Source: Erysipelotrichaceae bacterium
GTDB lineage: Bacteria; Bacillota_I; Bacilli_A; Erysipelotrichales; Coprobacillaceae
Direction of reading: 5' to 3'
DNA length: 9,174 nucleotides
Assembly (NCBI GenBank): GCA_021202205.1
Contig: JAJQDJ010000196.1
Coordinates: 1 to 9,174, forward strand
Under the pieces are notes generated by a model. It saw only the letters and a list, made by a program, of their open reading frames with translations, searched no databases and was not told the origin of the DNA. Shown here piece by piece: positions 5,779 to 9,174 of this stretch. The stretch's first letter is position 1, and each line of letters opens with the position of its first letter. The position numbers and the translations under genes were made by a program.

Positions 5779-7590
5779 ATGGGTAATAAAATTATTGGTA
5801 TTGATTTAGGTACAACAAATTCATGTGTTAGTGTTATGGAAAATGGTGAAGCAAAAGTTATTGCTAATCCTGAAGGTGCAAGAACGACACCATCTGTTGT
5901 ATCATTTAAAAATGGTGAAATTGTTGTTGGTGAAGCTGCAAAACATCAAGCAGTAACCAATAAAGACACAGTTATGTCTATCAAGAGACATATGGGTACA
6001 AATTATAAGGTTAATGTTAATGGAAAAGAATATACACCACAAGAAATTTCTGCTATGATCTTACAAAATTTAAAAGCAACAGCTGAAGCTTATTTGGGTG
6101 AATCAGTAAATAAAGCTATTATTACAGTTCCAGCTTATTTCAATGATGCTCAACGTCAAGCTACTAAAGATGCAGGTAAAATTGCTGGATTAGAAGTTGA
6201 ACGTATTATTAATGAACCAACTGCTGCTGCATTAGCATTTGGTATTGATAAGGTTGATAAAGAGCAAAAAGTATTGGTTTACGATTTAGGTGGAGGAACA
6301 TTTGATGTTTCTATCTTGGATTTGGCTGATGGTATGTTTGAAGTTTTGGCAACTGCTGGTGATAACCGTTTGGGTGGCGATGACTTTGATCAAAAGATTA
6401 TGGATTGGATTGTTGCAGAATTCAAGAAAGAAAATGGTGTTGATTTAAGTAACGATAACATGGCTATGCAACGTGTTAAAGAAGCTGCAGAAAAAGCAAA
6501 GAAAGATTTATCTGGTATGATGCAAACTCAAATTTCATTACCATTTATCTCTGCTGGAGCAAGTGGACCTTTACACTTAGAATTAACTTTAACAAGAGCT
6601 AAATTTGATGAATTAACAAGAGATCTTATAACACGTACTGAAGGACCGGTAAGACAGGCATTAAAAGATGCTGGCATGAATCCAAGCGAACTTGATCAAG
6701 TTTTATTAGTTGGTGGTTCTACACGTATTGTTGCAGTACAAGATAGCGTTAAGAGATTATTAGGTAAAGAACCAAATAAGTCAGTTAACCCTGATGAAGT
6801 TGTTTCTATGGGTGCTTCTATTCAAGGTGGTGTTATTTCTGGTGATGTAAAGGATATCGTTTTATTAGACGTTACACCATTATCATTAGGTATTGAAACT
6901 ATGGGTGGTGTTATGACTGTCTTAATTGAAAGAAATACCACGATTCCTACTACAAAATCTCAAATCTTCTCAACTGCTGCTGATAATCAGCCAGCCGTTG
7001 ATATCAATGTATTACAAGGTGAAAGATCAATGGCTAAAGATAATAAACAATTAGGTTTATTTAAGTTAGATGGTATCGAACCTGCACCTCGTGGTGTACC
7101 TCAAATTGAAGTTACTTTCAGCATTGATGTTAATGGTATCGTTAATGTTAAAGCTAAAGATATGAAAACACAAAAAGAACAATCAATTACTATTCAAAAT
7201 TCTACAGGTTTAAGTGATGAAGAAATTGATAGAATGGTTAAAGAAGCTGAAGCTAATAAAGCTGAAGATGAAAAGAAACGTAAAGATATTGAAACAAAGA
7301 ATAAAGCTGAACAAATGATTAATGAAATTGATAAAGCTTTAGCTGAACAAGGTGATAAGATTGATGACAATCAAAAACAACAAGCTACAGCTTTAAGAGA
7401 TGAATTAAAACAAGCTTTAGATGCTAATGATATGGCTACACTTGAAGCTAAAATGAATGATTTGGAACAGATGGCTCAACAAATGGCGGCTTATCAATAT
7501 CAACAAAGTCAAGGTGCAAATCCTGGTGACAGCTCATCTGCAACAAATGATGATGATGTTGTAGATGCAGATTTTACTGAAAAGAACTAA
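5779..7590 (+). CDS. dnaK: Chaperone DnaK (Hsp70)
   Basis: Hsp70 of 603 aa, the normal size for Gram-positive DnaK. It binds exposed hydrophobic segments in an ATP-driven cycle with DnaJ and GrpE. The actin-like ATPase domain shows phosphate loop 1 IGIDLGTTNSC (6-16), the conserved IINEPTAAALAFG (143-155), phosphate loop 2 VYDLGGGTFDVSILD (167-181), and the adenosine motif VLLVGGSTRI (308-317). The interdomain linker is VLLDVTPLSLGIET (361-374), essential for allosteric coupling. The beta-sandwich substrate domain follows, with NVLQGER (410-416), then a charged helical lid (about 480-570), a Gln-rich stretch (564-578) and the C-terminal DDDVVDADF motif (591-599) close to the EEVD-like end of bacterial DnaK. 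All key residues appear intact. An alternative start two codons upstream is possible. It lies 22 nt after grpE in the CIRCE-controlled operon. Confidence 0.98.
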   Translation: MGNKIIGIDLGTTNSCVSVMENGEAKVIANPEGARTTPSVVSFKNGEIVVGEAAKHQAVTNKDTVMSIKRHMGTNYKVNVNGKEYTPQEISAMILQNLKATAEAYLGESVNKAIITVPAYFNDAQRQATKDAGKIAGLEVERIINEPTAAALAFGIDKVDKEQKVLVYDLGGGTFDVSILDLADGMFEVLATAGDNRLGGDDFDQKIMDWIVAEFKKENGVDLSNDNMAMQRVKEAAEKAKKDLSGMMQTQISLPFISAGASGPLHLELTLTRAKFDELTRDLITRTEGPVRQALKDAGMNPSELDQVLLVGGSTRIVAVQDSVKRLLGKEPNKSVNPDEVVSMGASIQGGVISGDVKDIVLLDVTPLSLGIETMGGVMTVLIERNTTIPTTKSQIFSTAADNQPAVDINVLQGERSMAKDNKQLGLFKLDGIEPAPRGVPQIEVTFSIDVNGIVNVKAKDMKTQKEQSITIQNSTGLSDEEIDRMVKEAEANKAEDEKKRKDIETKNKAEQMINEIDKALAEQGDKIDDNQKQQATALRDELKQALDANDMATLEAKMNDLEQMAQQMAAYQYQQSQGANPGDSSSATNDDDVVDADFTEKN

Positions 7591-7595
7591 TTTAT

Positions 7596-7620
7596 GAAGC
7601 CAAGGTTTTACCTTGGTTTC
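7596..7620 (+). terminator. Hairpin between dnaK and dnaJ, possible attenuator
   Basis: GAAGCCAAGG (7596-7605) pairs with CCTTGGTTTC (7611-7620) over a TTTTA loop, ten pairs including one G-U. The core CCAAGG/CCTTGG is followed by TTTC and an AT-rich stretch but not by a long T-run, so a full stop is unlikely. It sits 5 nt after the dnaK stop and 28 nt before the dnaJ ATG. It could cause partial termination, mark an RNA cleavage site or stabilise the dnaK 3' end; all three would leave more DnaK than DnaJ. That role is inference. Confidence 0.5.
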
Positions 7621-7634
7621 TATATCATTTATTC

Positions 7635-7644
7635 AAAGAGGTGA
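7635..7644 (+). promoter_or_regulatory. Ribosome-binding site that fixes the dnaJ start
   Basis: AAAGAGGTGA, one base off the full anti-SD complement AAAGGAGGTGA, ends 4 nt before ATG 7649. The same 10-mer at the same distance precedes grpE. A longer in-frame start, TTG at 7613, lies in the right arm of the dnaK-dnaJ hairpin and has no SD, so it is rejected. Confidence 0.85.
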
Positions 7645-7648
7645 AAAT

Positions 7649-8770
7649 ATGGCTGAAAAAAGAGACTATTATGAAGTTTTAGGTGTTGACAAGAATGCTA
7701 GTGCTGATGAAATCAAACGAGCTTATCGTAAATTAGCAAAAAAATATCACCCTGATGTTAATAAGGAACCAGGTGCTGAAGATAAATTTAAAGAAGTTCA
7801 GGAAGCTTATGATGTGTTATCTGATGACAATAAGAAAGCTGCATATGATAGATATGGTCATGCTGCTTTTGATCAAAGTGGTGGCTTTGGTGGAGGCTTT
7901 AATGGAGGTTTTAGTGGCTTTGAAGATGTTGATTTAGGTGATATCTTTGGATCTTTCTTTGGTGGAGGAAGTCAGCGTCAAAGAAGGACAGGTCCAGTGC
8001 GTGGAGAAGATCGTTATGTACAATTAGATATTGATTTTATGGATGCTATTAAAGGTAAGAAAACAGAGATTAAAATCAATTATGATAAACAATGCTCTCA
8101 TTGTCATGGTACTGGAGCAAAGACTCCTAACGATATACAAACATGTTCTCGTTGCGGTGGGACTGGAACGATTCGTACACAACAAAGATCTGCATTTGGT
8201 ACATTTGTAAATCAAACAACTTGTCCAGATTGTAATGGTACAGGTAAACAAATCAAAGTAAAATGTCCACATTGTAAAGGAAATGGATATGTTAATAAAA
8301 ATATAACTGTTGAATTAAATATACCTGCTGGTATTAATACGCATCAACAATTACGTGTTCAAGGTAAAGGGCATCGTGGTAGTAATGGTGGTCCTAATGG
8401 TGATTTGTATGTTGAAATCTATGTCAAACCACATTCTCATTTTGAAAGGGATGGTAAAAATATTTATATTACTGTACCAATCTCTGCAGTCGATGCGACA
8501 CTTGGATGTGAAATAGATGTTCCGACTGTATATGGCGATGTTACTTTGAAGGTTCCTGAAGGAACTCAACCAGGAAGAACATTACGTTTAAAAGGCAAGG
8601 GTATTAAAGATTTAAGAAGTGAATCTTATGGTGATCAATTTGTTAAGCTTGATGTTAAGATTCCTACTAAATTGTCTCGAGAAGAAAGAGATCTTTACCA
8701 GAAATTAAGAACGAAGACTTCTAAGAAAGACTCAATATTTGATCAATTTAAAAAAGGTTTTAAAAGATAA
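7649..8770 (+). CDS. dnaJ: Chaperone DnaJ (Hsp40, type I)
   Basis: Type I Hsp40 of 373 aa, full length. It delivers unfolded clients to DnaK and stimulates its ATPase. The J domain occupies about 5-70, with the essential HPD at 34-36 and the usual RDYYEVLGV start. A Gly/Phe-rich region (78-107) follows, rich in GGF repeats. The zinc-finger region holds all four CXXCXGXG repeats: CSHCHGTG (149-156), CSRCGGTG (166-173), CPDCNGTG (192-199) and CPHCKGNG (206-213), so two zinc sites should form. The C-terminal client-binding beta domains (about 217-340) include PAGINTHQQLRVQGKG (226-241) and PEGTQPGRTLRLKGKG (303-318), and a short basic dimerisation tail ends the protein. It is the last gene of the CIRCE-controlled operon and is followed at once by a strong terminator. 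Confidence 0.98.
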   Translation: MAEKRDYYEVLGVDKNASADEIKRAYRKLAKKYHPDVNKEPGAEDKFKEVQEAYDVLSDDNKKAAYDRYGHAAFDQSGGFGGGFNGGFSGFEDVDLGDIFGSFFGGGSQRQRRTGPVRGEDRYVQLDIDFMDAIKGKKTEIKINYDKQCSHCHGTGAKTPNDIQTCSRCGGTGTIRTQQRSAFGTFVNQTTCPDCNGTGKQIKVKCPHCKGNGYVNKNITVELNIPAGINTHQQLRVQGKGHRGSNGGPNGDLYVEIYVKPHSHFERDGKNIYITVPISAVDATLGCEIDVPTVYGDVTLKVPEGTQPGRTLRLKGKGIKDLRSESYGDQFVKLDVKIPTKLSREERDLYQKLRTKTSKKDSIFDQFKKGFKR

Positions 8771-8794
8771 GCAAGAATAATCTTGCTTTTTTTT
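8771..8794 (+). terminator. Strong intrinsic terminator of the hrcA-grpE-dnaK-dnaJ operon
   Basis: GCAAGA (8771-8776) and TCTTGC (8781-8786) form a 6-bp stem with an AATAA-type 4-nt loop, followed by eight T (8787-8794). It starts at the base after the dnaJ stop codon. This is the clearest terminator in the window and supports a four-gene operon ending with dnaJ. Confidence 0.9.
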
Positions 8795-9174
8795 GCAAAT
8801 ATTTCTCATTTAAAATATTTTTTAAAGTATGAATGACTATTTTTATGAGGTATGGTTATGATGAAAGTTGTTCAAAATTATTATATTTCAGAGATTTGAA
8901 ATGATATCTAGAAAATACTGATCAAATGATACAATATATCAGCGTTACTTGATGTTATTGTATAATATTTATGTATATAATTCGTTATCTTATAATATTA
9001 TTAGAGGAGTATTAGAGCCAGTGATACTGTTATTATGAATAGGGATAAAAATTAAAATGTTTAGAATTTATACAATTTTAAAAAATAACAGATGATTCTG
9101 TTATTTTTATTTTTAATTGTCTCAAGTTTCGCACTTCAATTTCAATAATTAATTAGTGAAAATAGCGCAATTTA
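8795..9174. other. Gene-free stretch of about 380 nt
   Basis: Both strands are full of stop codons and only very short frames occur, the longest I traced on the + strand being 28 codons from ATG 8952, without an SD. Two TATAAT hexamers (8961-8966 and 8991-8996) stand out but neither has a good -35; for the second, TTTATG (8968-8973) is at 17 nt but matches only three of six. A small hairpin, AGTATTA/TGATACT with a GAGCCAG loop, lies at 9008-9028, and a terminator-like hairpin at 9081-9108. It may be an ordinary intergenic region, a decayed gene or a small RNA locus; the sequence alone does not decide. Confidence 0.6.
9081..9114. terminator. Bidirectional terminator-like hairpin right of the operon
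   Basis: AAAAATAACAGA (9081-9092) pairs perfectly with TCTGTTATTTTT (9097-9108) around a TGAT loop, followed by ATTTTT (9109-9114). The A-run on the left gives a T-run on the - strand, so it could end transcripts from both sides. No complete gene to its left needs it, because dnaJ already has its own terminator; it may serve a - strand gene to the right of the window or a small transcript within the gap. Confidence 0.65.

Noticed and set aside
7613..7648. TTG start that would extend DnaJ by twelve residues
   Set aside because: It lies in a hairpin arm and the added residues are unlike DnaJ N-termini; ATG 7649 has a near-perfect SD.
8858..8899. 13-codon frame MMKVVQNYYISEI with a GAGG seven bases upstream
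   Set aside because: Too short, the SD is minimal, and no conserved peptide or downstream gene suggests a leader peptide.

Overview
The window is an ordinary chromosomal stretch from an AT-rich, Gram-positive-type bacterium. The evidence is low GC, strong AGGAGG / AAAGAGGTGA ribosome-binding sites, CIRCE operators, and the gene order hrcA-grpE-dnaK-dnaJ typical of Bacillota. The codon use and the PcrA and CCA-transferase sequences would fit an Erysipelotrichales-like gut Firmicute, but that placement is inference only. All six genes lie on the + strand and all look intact. No mobile element, tRNA, rRNA or CRISPR array is visible.

Layout. Positions 1-285 hold a hairpin, probably a terminator of an upstream gene, followed by two promoter candidates for the first gene. 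Positions 286-3852 carry a two-gene unit: a PcrA/UvrD-type SF1 DNA helicase and an HD-domain CCA-type tRNA nucleotidyltransferase. The 31 nt between them are partly occupied by a perfect 28-bp palindrome that spans the pcrA stop codon and may be a leaky terminator. Positions 3853-4145 end that unit (terminator at 4016-4042) and then carry the heat-shock control region: a TTGACA/TATAAT promoter with one CIRCE operator over the -35 side and a second over the transcription start.

Positions 4146-8770 are the class I heat-shock operon. HrcA is the repressor that binds CIRCE. GrpE is the nucleotide exchange factor, DnaK the Hsp70 chaperone and DnaJ the Hsp40 co-chaperone. HrcA represses its own operon, and DnaK/DnaJ/GrpE together form the ATP-driven folding cycle. 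A hairpin between dnaK and dnaJ could lower dnaJ expression, and a strong intrinsic terminator follows dnaJ. The last ~380 nt (8795-9174) contain no convincing gene, only a bidirectional terminator-like hairpin and some weak promoter-like and hairpin signals.

I see no undescribed system here. The points worth a second look are regulatory: the double CIRCE, the two intra-operon hairpins, and the orphan terminator in the right-hand gap. Four genes have a more upstream in-frame start that overlaps or sits next to the SD, CIRCE or hairpin; I chose the downstream ATG in each case and give reasons.
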